Shown: piece after piece, positions 48,378 to 60,374 of the stretch
Layout: every line of letters begins with the position of its first letter
Numbering within the stretch: the first letter of the stretch is position 1
Source: Hirudo medicinalis
Lineage: Eukaryota; Annelida; Clitellata; Hirudinida; Hirudinidae
DNA: 64,000 nt
Assembly (NCBI GenBank): GCA_011800805.1
Contig: MPNW01000176.1
Span: 1-64,000, forward strand
Direction of reading: 5' to 3'
The notes under the pieces: model-generated
Told to the model about the DNA's origin: nothing
The model's input: the letters and a program-made list of their open reading frames with translations, nothing else
Database searches by the model: none
Made by a program: the position numbers and the translations under genes

Positions 48378-48378
48378 T
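48222..48378. mobile_element. Two tandem SINE/LINE-tail copies with (TTA)n ends
   Basis: Two near-identical 40-base modules (GGCGCCTCT G/C ACGCTATGCAAATGGCGCATTATAAATTA) each end in a TTA microsatellite. A third copy lies at 53253-53310. The core resembles the GCGCTATRTAAATGG core seen at 13158 and 59983, which looks like a shared retroposon 3' tail. Confidence 0.6.
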
Positions 48379-51374
48379 TGCATTATTATGACTCAAATAC
48401 CTTAAGTGCGATCCCTCGATATTACTACAATCAGAATGGTGCAAATGTAAAAATAATTGGAAAGCAAAATCCATGACAAGCACTCAATTTGCACGGATCG
48501 ACGTGTTCTTATCAGCAATTTACATTCATGGGCTTGGGTTGCTATCCATGCTTGTTTTATTGCATTCTAGGACAATAATTTTGCAACACCTTCATCCTAT
48601 TCGCTCGTTACTTCCTTTATCTCCGATATTTTCTAACAATAAATTATTTCTTAAAATAAATCCGTTTAACATTTAGTTCATATTTTCATTCTTGAGAAAT
48701 TCTGAATGTAATAATACATTTACTTTCAGGAACTTATTCCATATTGTTTCTTTTTTTTTCTTCAAAAATGTCAGTTGAAATACAACGTCAATTTGACTTT
48801 GTAGTTTGTGATTCAGTCGGACTCAATCATTAGTTCTAAAATTATTCAGCTCACAGAAGTTTTGGGAAATTATTTTTAAGTTTTTCATATTTTGTCCCTT
48901 GCCTAGCAATCTAAAATATTATTCGACTATGCAGCCATAACAACCATAAATGTCAAAAATAAATAAATAAATAAATAAATAATTGAGTAATTATTTGAAA
49001 CATGAAATTATAAATTGGTAAATAAAATAAACAACATTCAACATTAATTGAACTCTTTAATTATATAAATGTAATTAATTAAATATTGTGATACAAAGCA
49101 ACGATAAATCTTCTCGTTAACGCGCTTTTTCTGAAAGTTTAAAACTCGAAAGTATTGTTTTCGTAGTGAAACTTTCAAGAATCATCAGCATCTTTTATGT
49201 ACACGTTATATTACAATTAGAGTCCGAAAACGTTTGTTTTTGTAAATTACATAAAATCAATTTGAAAACTACCAAAAGGTTACTTCGTAAGATCTCATTG
49301 TTTTTTGAAGTTTATGTAATTATAAAATTTGTAAACATTGGAAAACAAAAGAAATCAGATAACTTGTTATTCCACCCAAAATATTAATACACTCGGGTGA
49401 CATATGATGACAATGCAGGCATGTCTTTTGCGAACAACAACTTGTGACTATTTTATTATTACTTGCAATTGGACGCAAATGTCCAACATTCATCATCGTC
49501 TTCATCGACGTCATCTCTGCATGACGGATGTCAAGTCGACCGATGAGGTTGCACCGGTTGGCACGTCAGCATAAAAAGTTACTCTGGAAAAATATTTGAA
49601 ACGGAAACATAAATTTGCATTTCGAGGAGAAAAAAGTTCGAATGTGACGCTCGTAAATTGGAAATTGGAATTTTCTTCTTAATTTCCACAAAATTAATCA
49701 ACATCTAATATGCAGTAATCTTTAGTTATTAATTAAGTAATAATAACATAATGACATTAACCAAATTAATCATCAATAATGGTGACTAATTTATCGATAT
49801 TAAACGACTCTAGCGTGACTCATTCTACAGATTTAGATTAGATTTAATTTCCTATTAAAAATAAAATCCAACAATTAACCGATAAAAAATAAAAAATAAA
49901 ATGTTCTCTGATGTATTAATCAGTGATTAATTAATACTTGTTAACAATAAATTTAATAAATATTTATTTCCAATTTATTCACAGATTTCAGTGAACTGCA
50001 CACAGAAATTGAGACATGACGCAGAGATGGTTTCTTTTTAGCTGGTTTGAACAAATATTTGACAATTTTACTCGAATAATTATTTCTTTCAAATTTTATT
50101 AATTGAATAATTAATTATTAATTATTTGCGAATGAAAACTTTAAATTCTCTCCGCGCTGCAAACATCCATGCGTGAACCTCCTTATATAAATTCCGCCAA
50201 TGCTAGACTCTGCATTTTCTGCACTCTGCATGACTTGTGTTTGAGTAATTATTTTAATATTTATTTCATGCCACACATTTATTATTGTAAATATAGGAAC
50301 TTTATTGAGTGATATTAATGACAATGAAAATATTTAAATGTGACTTTAATCGGTTTAAATTTTAAATGTTAGTTTTGATGATTCACAAAGTCACTGCTTC
50401 AGGTATGTCCCAATTTTTCCAATTGTAAATGAATTTTATTCGCTCTGAGGTTTGAGTGAGGAAGCATCAATAACAACTTAATAAATCAATTTAGCAACTT
50501 AATATCATAATTTAGCAATAAAATACATCATTTTAGCAACTTAATAAATCAATTTAGCAACTTAATGATTAAAACGAGGTAATATTGAATAAATAAATAA
50601 ATGATAACAATCATTCCGATATTTGTTTCAATTAATTTTCAATAAAACACAAATTGACATTTGATTACGAACGGAATCCATTGAAACTCATAAATGATGA
50701 AAATATAAAAATCTTCGTCGGAGGAAGAAATAAATAAATAAATAAATAAATAAAAGAAATAAATTTGATAAAAAATGACAATTTACGACGACTTCATTTG
50801 CTTTTAACGATGACTCACGATTTAAGCTGGAATCACGTTGCATGAGAATTTCAGAAGTTTACGTACAATGGAATATCAATCCATTATTCCAGAACCACTG
50901 TAAATCTTAATAATAATTATAAAATTATTTGCAGTTTAGTGTAATAGTGTAATTAATCAAATTATAGTAACTTAATGTTAGCAACTGTAACTTCAGGTAT
51001 CCTCCTCAATTTTAATTGTAGTATATATTCAACTAATCAGTTAATTGAAAATTATTTATTTACATGAAATTTATAAGTTAATGATTAAATGATTAATGCC
51101 TATGTATTTTATTACTAATTTTTAGTTATGATGCAATATTGGTAGTAATTTTAAATGCTGCAGATGAATTAATGATTATATATTAGTGATTAGTGATAGT
51201 GATGGTGATGATTATAATTACAATGTCGACGATTTTGGTGACGATCATCATCACCGACTATGTTCCTCGTTAGCTTTTGTTCTGTCACAAATGAATACAA
51301 ATAAACAATTGGATATGAAATTGACAAGAATTAATATGATTTAGAAATAATATTGTTTGACAATAACTACTTGT

Positions 51375-51620
51375 TTATGAATTAAAAACTTGACAAGCTG
51401 CAAACATCGCAGCTCTTGTGATAATGCACTGCAAAGTGAATGCCGCAAAAACACCTCCAACAGACATGAAAGCCGAACTTTGATCGACGACGTTTGTAAT
51501 CCACGATGAGAAGGTGGATTTATTGGGATTAATTTTTAATAATCCTCCCCAGCTGCTGCTTTCAAACACCTGGTGACTCAAACACACCTGGAGTGATCCA
51601 GACAAATCCGCGATTTGCAT
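51375..51620 (-). CDS. Small open frame, 81 residues, unrecognised
   Basis: The frame from ATG at 51620 to a stop at 51375 has balanced composition and a hydrophobic C-terminal half (VGGVFAAFTLQCIITRAAMF) that could be a membrane helix, in otherwise very AT-rich DNA. GT and AG sites inside could make it part of a spliced gene. No family recognised. Confidence 0.35.
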   Translation of the reverse strand: MQIADLSGSLQVCLSHQVFESSSWGGLLKINPNKSTFSSWITNVVDQSSAFMSVGGVFAAFTLQCIITRAAMFAACQVFNS

Positions 51621-52284
51621 AAATGTTTTGACTTACAATGAAGGAATATTGTGATTTTAATGTTATATTCCATTACAATGGCTTTGTTACTTTCGCTTCG
51701 TTTAAATTTAGGTATTGAAGATCAAATGTTGAAAATCAATAATGAAACTCAAAAAGTAATCCTACTTGTGATTATTTTATATAATATTCCAAATAAATTC
51801 AACTTAATATTCCTCATGTATCAGTCCATATTAAATCTGAAATAAAATAAGAATTGAAATTTCGTGCATTGAGATTCCTTCAAAAATTCATTCAAGCATG
51901 AATCATGCTGCAGTTCGACATTCTCAATCTTATCTCGTCAAAAAAGACATTCGTGAAAAATCTTTAAGATTTTTTTAAAATATTTAAATATATATATATA
52001 TATAAATAAATAATTATTTAATAAAAATTTAATAACAATTTTATAATAATTAATTTTTATAATTTAAATAATAAGTCACGTAATTACTGGTATCAAAATT
52101 GTTATTTTGTCTTCAATTAACAACAATTATGTTATGTTATTATTGAATTAAATTATTAAAATAATAATCACAACTTAAATAAATATTGCAATTTATTATG
52201 AATTTATATGATTAAATGTTTGTTGCTGAGTTTGTATGTTTCAATAGTTGGCACAATTTAAATGAGATGTGAAATTGATTTTTA

Positions 52285-52350
52285 AAGTCCAAATAATCCA
52301 AGTCACGCAACGGACTTTAATCAAATAAATAAATAAAATAAATAAATAAA
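52285..52350 (+). mobile_element. Second copy of the 47045-type tail element
   Basis: GTCCAAATAATCCAAGTCAC then GCAACGGACTTTAATCAAAT followed by an AAATA tail; near-match to the insertion at 47045. The beginning and end (AGTCC ... GGACT) are inverted repeats of each other, so a small hairpin-ended element is possible. Confidence 0.5.
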
Positions 52351-52977
52351 TGTTTAAAGTCATCAGTTTATTTGAAAAATTCCAAGGAGCTTATTTTAGC
52401 AAATATTTGTTTTCAAATAATTATTGCATTAAAAACCTGTATTGAAGAAATAATACTAAAAATCAAAATTTAAATTAGAAAATATGTTCCACGAACAACG
52501 AAAGGCAAATATTGCTGATTTGAAATGATTTTTTAAACTTGAAATGACGAGGAATTTTTACTTAATTTGCAACAAAAATATTCAAAATAATAATAAAAAA
52601 ATCAAATCTAATCGGTGACAGTCACAATGAATTGCAGTTAAATGAAAGTTGAATAGGTGACATTTATGAATTTATGAATTTATGTCTGTCAAGGATGACT
52701 GACACAAGTCAAACTCTCTTAATTAAGTAATTAATTTTAAACTTTTTCTTGAAAAACATAATTAAATATGATAATTTAATTAATGAATCCATCAATTAAT
52801 GCTCTAAATTTTAGAAAAACTAAATATTTATTTCAGCTTAAGAAAACGTTAATAGAAATTGTTGTGACGCTTTTATATTCGAGTATAAAAGGACTGGGGA
52901 AACAGTCTGAGGGAGCGGAAAGTTAGAGTTGGAGAAGGATTGCGAGTTTGACGATATTGCAGGCGAATACGTTCTTT

Positions 52978-53108
52978 GGAGATATTAGCGATATATTTTG
53001 GATATTATTTATTAGCGATATATTTTGGATATTATTTATTAGCGATATATTTTGGATATTATTTATTAGCGATATATTTTGGATATTACTTATTAGCGAT
53101 ATATTTCA
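52978..53108. repeat. 27-nt tandem repeat, about five copies
   Basis: The unit ATTAGCGATATATTTTGGATATTATTT is repeated nearly perfectly (one C change in the last copy). Because 27 is divisible by three, several frames stay open through it; this is not evidence of coding. Confidence 0.95.
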
Positions 53109-53252
53109 GTCGCGTTTTGGTTTTGAAGTTTTTGTCTGCCAATAAAGTTTCTGTTCAGTTTTATAAAGTTGGAATATTCATATAAAGACCCAACAGAAAT
53201 ATTAATTACAAAAAATAAAAACATTAACTTAAAGCTTAACTTAATTAACTTA

Positions 53253-53310
53253 AGCCTCTGACGCTATGCAAATGGCGCATTATAAATTAACTATTATTAT
53301 TATTATTTAT
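53253..53310. mobile_element. Third copy of the GCGCATTATAAATTA tail module
   Basis: GCCTCTGACGCTATGCAAAT then GGCGCATTATAAATTAAC and a TTA run, the same module as at 48222 and 48288. Confidence 0.6.
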
Positions 53311-53430
53311 TAAATATTAACTAAAAAAACAAGAATGTAAATAATAATAATTATAATAAATAAAAATCAATAAATAATATAATAAATAATAATAATAATA
53401 AATAAAATAAATAATAATAAACAATAATAA

Positions 53431-54128
53431 NNNNNNNNNNNNNNNNNNNNNNNNNNNNNNNNNNNNNNNNNNNNNNNNNNNNNNNNNNNNNNNNNNNNNN
53501 NNNNNNNNNNNNNNNNNNNNNNNNNNNNNNNNNNNNNNNNNNNNNNNNNNNNNNNNNNNNNNNNNNNNNNNNNNNNNNNNNNNNNNNNNNNNNNNNNNNN
53601 NNNNNNNNNNNNNNNNNNNNNNNNNNNNNNNNNNNNNNNNNNNNNNNNNNNNNNNNNNNNNNNNNNNNNNNNNNNNNNNNNNNNNNNNNNNNNNNNNNNN
53701 NNNNNNNNNNNNNNNNNNNNNNNNNNNNNNNNNNNNNNNNNNNNNNNNNNNNNNNNNNNNNNNNNNNNNNNNNNNNNNNNNNNNNNNNNNNNNNNNNNNN
53801 NNNNNNNNNNNNNNNNNNNNNNNNNNNNNNNNNNNNNNNNNNNNNNNNNNNNNNNNNNNNNNNNNNNNNNNNNNNNNNNNNNNNNNNNNNNNNNNNNNNN
53901 NNNNNNNNNNNNNNNNNNNNNNNNNNNNNNNNNNNNNNNNNNNNNNNNNNNNNNNNNNNNNNNNNNNNNNNNNNNNNNNNNNNNNNNNNNNNNNNNNNNN
54001 NNNNNNNNNNNNNNNNNNNNNNNNNNNNNNNNNNNNNNNNNNNNNNNNNNNNNNNNNNNNNNNNNNNNNNNNNNNNNNNNNNNNNNNNNNNNNNNNNNNN
54101 NNNNNNNNNNNNNNNNNNNNNNNNNNNN
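53431..54128. other. Assembly gap of 698 N
   Basis: Flanked on both sides by AAT/ATA microsatellite, so the gap very probably fell in an expanded AAT array. Open frames drawn across it are artefacts. Confidence 0.99.
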
Positions 54129-54135
54129 ATAATAG

Positions 54136-54171
<36 letters not shown>

Positions 54172-54282
54172 TAACACAACAATGACATAATAACAGTGAT
54201 ACAAACAAATATACAAACAAACTTAGGCTGTTTGAAATATCAATTCAGTTTTTTCATTCATTGAAAAAGTAGTTTCACAAGC

Positions 54283-54545
54283 ACAAATGAATGATTGCAT
54301 TTACATGTAAACAAATGAATGATTACATTTACATGTAAACAAATGAATGATTACATTTACATGTAAACAAATGAATGATTACGTTTACATGTAAACAAAT
54401 GAATGATTACATTTACATGTAAACAAATGAATGATTACATTTACATGTAAACAAATGAATGATTACATTTACATGTAAACAAATGAATGATTACATTTAC
54501 ATGTAAACAAATGAATGATTATGTTTACATGTAATCAAATGAATG
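54283..54545. repeat. 28-nt minisatellite with an internal palindrome, about nine copies
   Basis: The unit AAATGAATGATTACATTTAC plus ATGTAAAC is repeated with few changes. Each unit contains the palindrome TTTACATGTAAA, so the array offers one potential cruciform-forming site every 28 bases. Confidence 0.94.
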
Positions 54546-54654
54546 TAAACATTTATACATAAACAAATGAATGTACGCACATATATAAACAAATAATTTC
54601 TTCTGAAATTATGAAAAATCACGAAAGCATGTAAATTTCTGGCACCACCTCATC

Positions 54655-54990
54655 AAATGAAGTCCTTCATTCCATGTTTTTTGGAGGCACTCAAAGAAAT
54701 TGAGCAACGAATTACTTTGTCGAGGCTTTCATGCTCAACCGCCCTTTTCGCTTCATCGACTCCAGTGGTAACAGTTCTAATTGACAAATATGATTTATTG
54801 TAACATACAATAAATACGTCTATTTATGATAGTAATTATTTCAAATTAGTATTAAAAATGGTAATTACATTCTGCTGTGAACCGAAAGTATTGCCTTCGT
54901 ATGCGTAATTCTCTCCTTTCTCATCATTGTCTTCATCATTATCATTCTCTCCCTCCTCATCATCGTCTTCATCACCATTCTTCTTCAATC
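54655..54990 (-). CDS. Possible minus-strand exons, acidic protein
   Basis: An acidic block (about 54990-54870: Asp/Glu/Asn-rich then YAYEGNTFGSQQN, ending at GTAATT) and a second block (54775-54655: TGVDEAKRAVEHESLDKVIR to a stop) look coding, but their phases fit only with an alternative acceptor or a one-base error. The acidic part overlaps GAT-type simple repeats and could be chance. Confidence 0.3.
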
Positions 54991-55053
54991 AGCTCATCAG
55001 ACAATTTAAGTCCAAACGGTTGTTGAGTTTACAATTTGAAGAAGAAGAAGAAG

Positions 55054-55245
55054 ATGATGATTTCATTAATGTTTACTTTCTTACAAAATTATATTAAAAC
55101 TTTGCCCAGCTCTGTTAATTTTGAATCAATCGACGAAAATAATTCTCGTGATCCGGAGGATGATAGTGATGATGACAAGATCAATGACAAAGGCGATGGT
55201 GATGATGTTGATGATGTTGGTGACGATGATGAGGCAAACGAATGA
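55054..55245 (+). CDS. Possible small acidic protein on a GAT repeat
   Basis: A 63-codon frame from ATG at 55054 begins hydrophobic (MMISLMFTFLQNY), has a normal middle (LPSSVNFESIDENNSRDPED) and then dissolves into Asp/Val repeats encoded by GAT triplets, ending in a stop. Chance extension of a microsatellite is quite possible. Confidence 0.22.
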   Translation: MMISLMFTFLQNYIKTLPSSVNFESIDENNSRDPEDDSDDDKINDKGDGDDVDDVGDDDEANE

Positions 55246-55962
55246 CTAACTGATATTTTTGAAGTTGGGACGATACTGATAAGAACGATGACGACGATGA
55301 TTAAAGCTGATAATGATGAAGTATCATAATTTTAACGATGCATGCTAAGAGCAATGCATGATGATAGTGATGCATGATGTCAGTGAAGCATGATGACAGT
55401 GAAGGATGATGATAATGATGCATGATGATAACGATGGAGGAGCACACTTTCCTTCATCATCACTCATGCTCCATGCTCCTGTGACGCCAAATGAACTTTC
55501 CAGGTCACATGACGGTCTATGATAAGAATGGAAGCTCGTGATTGGCCGATGAAGGTCGTACGTTCATTGGTTGATTTTTCTCTGAATTATTTTATTTTAT
55601 AATGCTTAACTGCAACAAATTCAACATTTCGAAATGAGAACATGAAATGATAATCAAGGAATTTAAGTTATCACACAAATAAATAAGATGCACATTAAAT
55701 TTGAGAAAATCATTTATTGTGTTATTGAAGCAAAAAACTTAAACATTGTAAAATAGTTTAGAGAATGAAGCCAACCATGAAATGACAAAATCATGCAGAC
55801 TTATACAATAACTTATTTTCAATTCAGTTTTACTTATTCATTGCTTCGTTTATTTGTTTCAGTTCCATTGAAAATGACACGAATTTGCTCAATTCACTTG
55901 CATTGAACTAATTCTTCTTCTCTTTTTTTGAAATTGAGGTGGTCCTATTAATTGGAATTTAA
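55246..55962. other. GAT/ATGATG-rich and AT-rich non-coding stretch
   Basis: Irregular GATGAT and GCATGATGA units up to about 55460, then AT-rich sequence without visible genes. Confidence 0.5.
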
Positions 55963-57232
55963 CAACAAGAAGGTCAAAGTTCAAGAAGTAAATTTTGGTT
56001 AAAATCCTCACTTGATCAGGGCTCCATATCAAAAAACTCAATTATTTCCTCTCCAATCTCTAACAATCTGCTTCTTGATTTGGACTTTCTGAAACACGAC
56101 AACTCCTCTCTCACCAAATGTTTAATAAGAGTTTGGAATTAGTTACGCCTCCAATACTTGATTAATATTTCTATCAAGGAGCCAATCCCCACGTTTTGGT
56201 TGCATTCATTTGGCAAGTTAACTTGGGTCCACTATTTTTGTTTTTTTTCATTTAACTTGGCTGAAAAATGTGCAATCAATGATATAAATCACCTCAAATC
56301 ACTCACACACATCCTTGCTGCTTTCAAGCTGAGGTCGTGGAGGAGCACAAAAGGACTGCTACCGAAGATGATCAAGTACTCAGTTAATGGAGGACATTTG
56401 ATTCCTGAGATACCAGGTACTCAATCTCAGACAACTGTCGTTCTAAGAACATAACATTGAAAATACTATTTCATAATAAATAAAAACTGATGCAGATGTA
56501 TTTGGTGGATTTATGAACATTACAACTTAATTAAATCAAGTTCAGAGTTGGTGTTTCTAGAAATAAACAAATGCAGATAACTGATTTATTTATTAAAAGC
56601 AATCATTAATTAATTAATTAACTATTAAAAGCAATTAATTAACTTATTGCATTATAAACATTCGTCTTTCTTACTTGATCACCATAAATCTCACTTACGT
56701 CGAACGTCGCTTTTCCTGCGTCACTTTCTTGTCACTTCTGCTCCTCCCTAATTTTGTCTCCTAATTCTGACTTGTACTGACATGTACTGACCTGTACTGA
56801 TTTGTACTGACCTGTACTGATTTGTACTGACATGTACTGACCTGTACTGATTTGTACTGCCTTGCATTGACTTCTACTGCCTTGTACAAGTTCTTGGATG
56901 TCGCCTCATAAAATTCGTCATTTCATTTGTCCAATCATCTTCCGTTATTAATCCTCACCAAGCACTGTCCCTCTGCACTGTCCTGTCCCTCGATACTTGA
57001 TTCTCCAAGCATTCATTTGAACAACCTTCCGTCACTTTCACAACTCTGAATCCAACTCACCAATCGCTTCATCCAGAAAGGTAAAACTTCACAAAGTTTA
57101 ATTACTACATTGAATCTCTGCAGAGAACCTTTTGGATGGCAGGTGACTGTTCCAAGTGATGTACTTTGGACCTTTGTTAGGCGGATTCCATATATTTTCA
57201 GCAAATGCATTATTAACGAACAATTATGTTGA
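55963..57232 (+). pseudogene. Interrupted coding-like frame, unrecognised
   Basis: From 55963 one frame is protein-like (LDQGSISKNSIISSPISNNL, LDLDFLKHDNSSLTKCLIRVWN), meets a TAG at 56140-56142, then continues in the same frame (LINISIKEPIPTFWLHSFG ... RSTKGLLPKMIKYSVNGGHL) to a good donor at 56417. A segment at 57126-57232 behind a pyrimidine-rich acceptor continues in phase (PFGWQVTVPSDVLWTFVRRI) to a TGA. Either a pseudogene with one stop, or a gene whose TAG sits in an unrecognised intron. No family recognised. Confidence 0.35.
56770..56890. repeat. TGTACTGACN decamer repeat
   Basis: About eleven imperfect 10-base units of the type TGTACTGACC/T, within the putative intron of the interrupted frame. 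Confidence 0.9.
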
Positions 57233-57512
57233 ATAATTTGTCACATTAATATGACTTATTATTTTTAGAATACTCTTAATTAATTTTAATTTATTCAATT
57301 TTAAAGTAATTACTTTGGAATTCTTAGAAAAAAAATGACCCATTATTATGTAAGTTAATTTGTTGAAAGCGCAATGAAAAAGTGAAGATTTTTCAGGATT
57401 GCTCAGTTTTTCTTCTACTTCTTCCACTTATTTTCATCCGTTATAATCCTCCACAATCCCCACTTAAGCTGCCCAAATATATTTATTTCTTTCTCCCTGG
57501 AAAGTCTTGGAT

Positions 57513-57640
57513 ATAATATAATACAATATAATATAATATATTATAATATAATATAATATAATATAATACAATATAATATAATACAATATAATATAATATA
57601 ATATAATATAATACAATATAATACAATATAATATAATAAT
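57513..57640. repeat. (ATAAT)n pentanucleotide array
   Basis: AATAT/ATAAT pentamers with regular TACAATA variants; A/T only except scattered C. Confidence 0.94.
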
Positions 57641-58779
57641 TCAAAATTCCTTTCCCTTGGAATGTGTTTAATTTCGTTCGAAAGCAACATTTGTTTTCTT
57701 CCTGATTACGTGGACTTCCAGCTTCCTGCTGTTTATTTCTTCCGTCGGTGGCAGGAAGATTCGGAAAGTGTCAGACTGAATTTCGTCGTCCGATGCTGAA
57801 AGATTTTTAACTTAACCGATAACATCACAAACATTGAATGTGTTTATTCGCAGTTCATTAAGAATTAACTGAATAATTCAATAAAGTGAATAATTCTGAA
57901 TAAGTTGATTGTGTGATCGACTGTGTTTCTATCGCATGAAGACTTTTGCAGCTCCACAGCATAACAAGGAATGAACGTGCTGATCAAACTAACATCCAAA
58001 TCTCTCGGACAAATAATGAAAGTTCTGAAAGTATTTAAACATATTTATTTTAAAATGTTTAATTAAACAATAAATTCAGTTCTTGACGATGACTTTTGAT
58101 TTTACGATTTCAAAAACAATTGCAAAAAAGTGCCTTCAAAACGAAAGTTTATCGTTTGTTCAAAACTTTCAATTGCAACAAACAACAAAATCGTAATTTT
58201 CATTTCATTTTTCTACGCAATTTTAATTTCGTGCATTTAAAAAAAATTTCTTTATTAACACGAGAATCACCGCCCAAAAACAATTTCTCTATAATGTTAA
58301 ACACGCTTACAACTCAGTTTTTTTAGTTTAATTCATCAATAAATATTTGTTATTATAAATATATATAAAACAGTAATATAAAAATTTAATTATAATATAA
58401 TTATAGAGTTAAATAAAAAATTATGCATTACAATTAAATAATAGTTATCAAATTTGTAACAATTAATTGAATTTAAACAATAAAAATTGAACAATTATTT
58501 TATCAACATTAATTATTAATGAGAACATATTGCTTGAAGCAAAAGGATAACAAATGATGTAAATGCGTCACAAATCAGAAAAATAATTTTCCCATAAATT
58601 TCATCCTCATCTTGCAGCTTCAAATAGCTGGTCACGTCTGCTTTACAAAGCCTCAGCAGTAAGAGGTCGTAATTCAATTACTCGAACCACGAATAATTCA
58701 GAAACTGATTCAAAGTGGACCTGACGACCTTCAAATGAAACTCCAAACTGCTTTGATTGCCTCATCACGTCGTAAAACC
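57641..58779. other. AT-rich intergenic stretch
   Basis: No gene or strong repeat recognised. Short open frames are Lys/Asn/Phe-rich, as expected of AT-rich non-coding DNA. Confidence 0.5.
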
Positions 58780-58968
58780 TTACCATGTCTTAATGCACCA
58801 CCATGTCTTAATGCATCACCATGTCTTAATGCACCACCGTGTCTTAATGCACCACCGTGTCTTAATGCACCACCGTGTCTTAATGCACCACCATGTCTTA
58901 ATGCACCACCATGTCTTAATGCACCACCATGTCTTAATGCACCACCGTGTCTTAAAACCTCTTCAAGT
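58780..58968. repeat. 18-nt minisatellite, about ten copies
   Basis: The unit GTCTTAATGCACCACCAT (with a C-G variant, ACCGTG) is repeated in register. As 18 is divisible by three and the unit has no stop in several frames, it stays open in at least two plus frames (PPCLNA, HHVLMH) and one minus frame (LRHGGA). Repetition explains these frames; no gene is implied. Confidence 0.95.
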
Positions 58969-59871
58969 ACTGACAACCACGACACTACGTTTCCATTGTT
59001 CCTTGTGAGGTGCCCACAAACTGGAAGTTTTAAACATTTTCAAGAGCAGAAGAATTCCAACATTTCAAAGGAATTAGTTTCTAAAAAACGAAATTTAAAG
59101 GTCTTTTGTATAATAAGCACAACAAATATTTTAACTAATTAAATATAAAAACAATATCATTATTACAACCATCAAAAGTCGATGTTTACAATAATTGATA
59201 GTTATGCAATATTTCGAACAATTGCGTTTTCAGCGTACTTCTCCTGATGCTTTCAATAAATAGACTGGCCTCTGTTGCCAAACTTGAACATTGGTTTCGT
59301 TCTTGAAACATTCTCAACGTACAATTCATCTTTGTTTTAACATTTTAAAATCTCACGCTTCCATCCATCAACCTTCTCCAAGCTTTTTCCACTTAATTTA
59401 TATTTTCTACTCCCTACAAATTTATAATTTTGCACAACTGAAGTAAGGACGTGCGCATAAAAAATTTAAAATTTAACATCCTCATGAGACGCACAAGTGA
59501 ATTGGAATTTCTGTCTAAAACATTATTTTTGTTCCTCGCCAGGCACCTGCGCGAGGTGGTCCACACCTCTACACATACCTGTATCAATGTTTGGAGAACT
59601 ACCTGTATTACGTACTTAGATTTTCTTGAGACGAAGACGGTGCACTTCAAATAAAGGTTGTTCTTAATAATCTGTACGAAACTAACCTTTATTATCCAGG
59701 TGTTGGTGCCCACGATGACGATGACGTTGATGACAAGGACTTAAATTTTACTTCCTATAAACTCGAACTTCAATGAGTGCCTTTGTAGGAAGGCTGAAGT
59801 TCAAAGACATGCAAATAATATTCATAATTAATAATAATTATTATATAAATTATTATTCATTATTAATTACA

Positions 59872-59899
59872 TTGATGATGATGATGATGATGATGATGA
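59872..59899. repeat. (ATG)n microsatellite
   Basis: A short GATGATGATG array immediately preceding the tRNA-like SINE. Confidence 0.9.
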
Positions 59900-60040
59900 A
59901 GGTGCATCTTAGCTCAGAGGGTTGCTCTCCTACTTGATCGTGGCAAAAATCGTAACGTGTTTTGTTCGCAAACCAACTTTGGAAGAAGCGCTATATAAAT
60001 GGTTAACAAAAAGCGCCCCTCACCCTCTTGCTGCATAAAT
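59900..60040 (+). mobile_element. tRNA-derived SINE-like element
   Basis: GGTGCATCTTAGCTCAGAGG carries a good RNA polymerase III box A (TTAGCTCAGAGGG), and a decayed tRNA-like middle follows. The 3' part has AGCGCTATATAAATGGT, related to the tail modules elsewhere in the window, and then a GAT array. The box B region (AAAAATCGTAACG) is eroded. Structure tRNA head plus LINE-like tail plus simple repeat is typical of SINEs. Confidence 0.6.
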
Positions 60041-60044
60041 GAAC

Positions 60045-60120
60045 TACATGAAGATGATGACGATGATGATGATGATGATGACGACGATGATGATGATGAC
60101 GACGATGATGATGTCTAATG
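60045..60120. repeat. (GAT/GAC)n microsatellite
   Basis: Mixed GATGAC triplets following the SINE-like element. Confidence 0.92.
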
Positions 60121-60329
60121 AAATATGCGACCTACTGCTAAGTAGACACAAATCGTTTGCAATAATTTCATTGCATTGTTGTACTATTGATTAAAACACA
60201 AGCATATTCACCTGAATTGCCTGTAATTACAGGTGAACGAGTTAATAATAATATTATAATTACTCACAAATAACTAACACAAAATGATAGAATTTCAATG
60301 ATATCCAATGTCTTGGTGCCTAGGTCTAT

Positions 60330-60374
60330 GAACACGACGACGACGACGACGACGATGATGATGATGATGATGAA
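60330..60374. repeat. (ACG)n then (ATG)n microsatellite
   Basis: Compound triplet array that switches from ACG to ATG. Confidence 0.92.

Larger units (their letters stand above)
47523..52284. other. AT-rich gene-poor stretch
   Basis: No secure gene. It includes SINE-like tails (48222-48378), AAAT/AATA runs near 48955-48985 and 50725-50755, and one small open frame on minus (51375-51620). GC content is among the lowest in the window. Confidence 0.5.

Noticed and set aside
52948..53185. Two overlapping plus frames with FWILFISDI or YYLLAIYFG repeats
   Set aside because: Produced by the 27-base tandem repeat, which stays open in several frames.
53317..54220. Open frames of 270-300 codons on the minus strand
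   Set aside because: They are drawn through the 698-N gap and flanking AAT/ATA microsatellite; no real codons support them.
59414..59713. Overlapping frames on both strands near 59.5 kb
   Set aside because: Three different frames each look partly protein-like and none connects to neighbouring exons, so no call can be supported.
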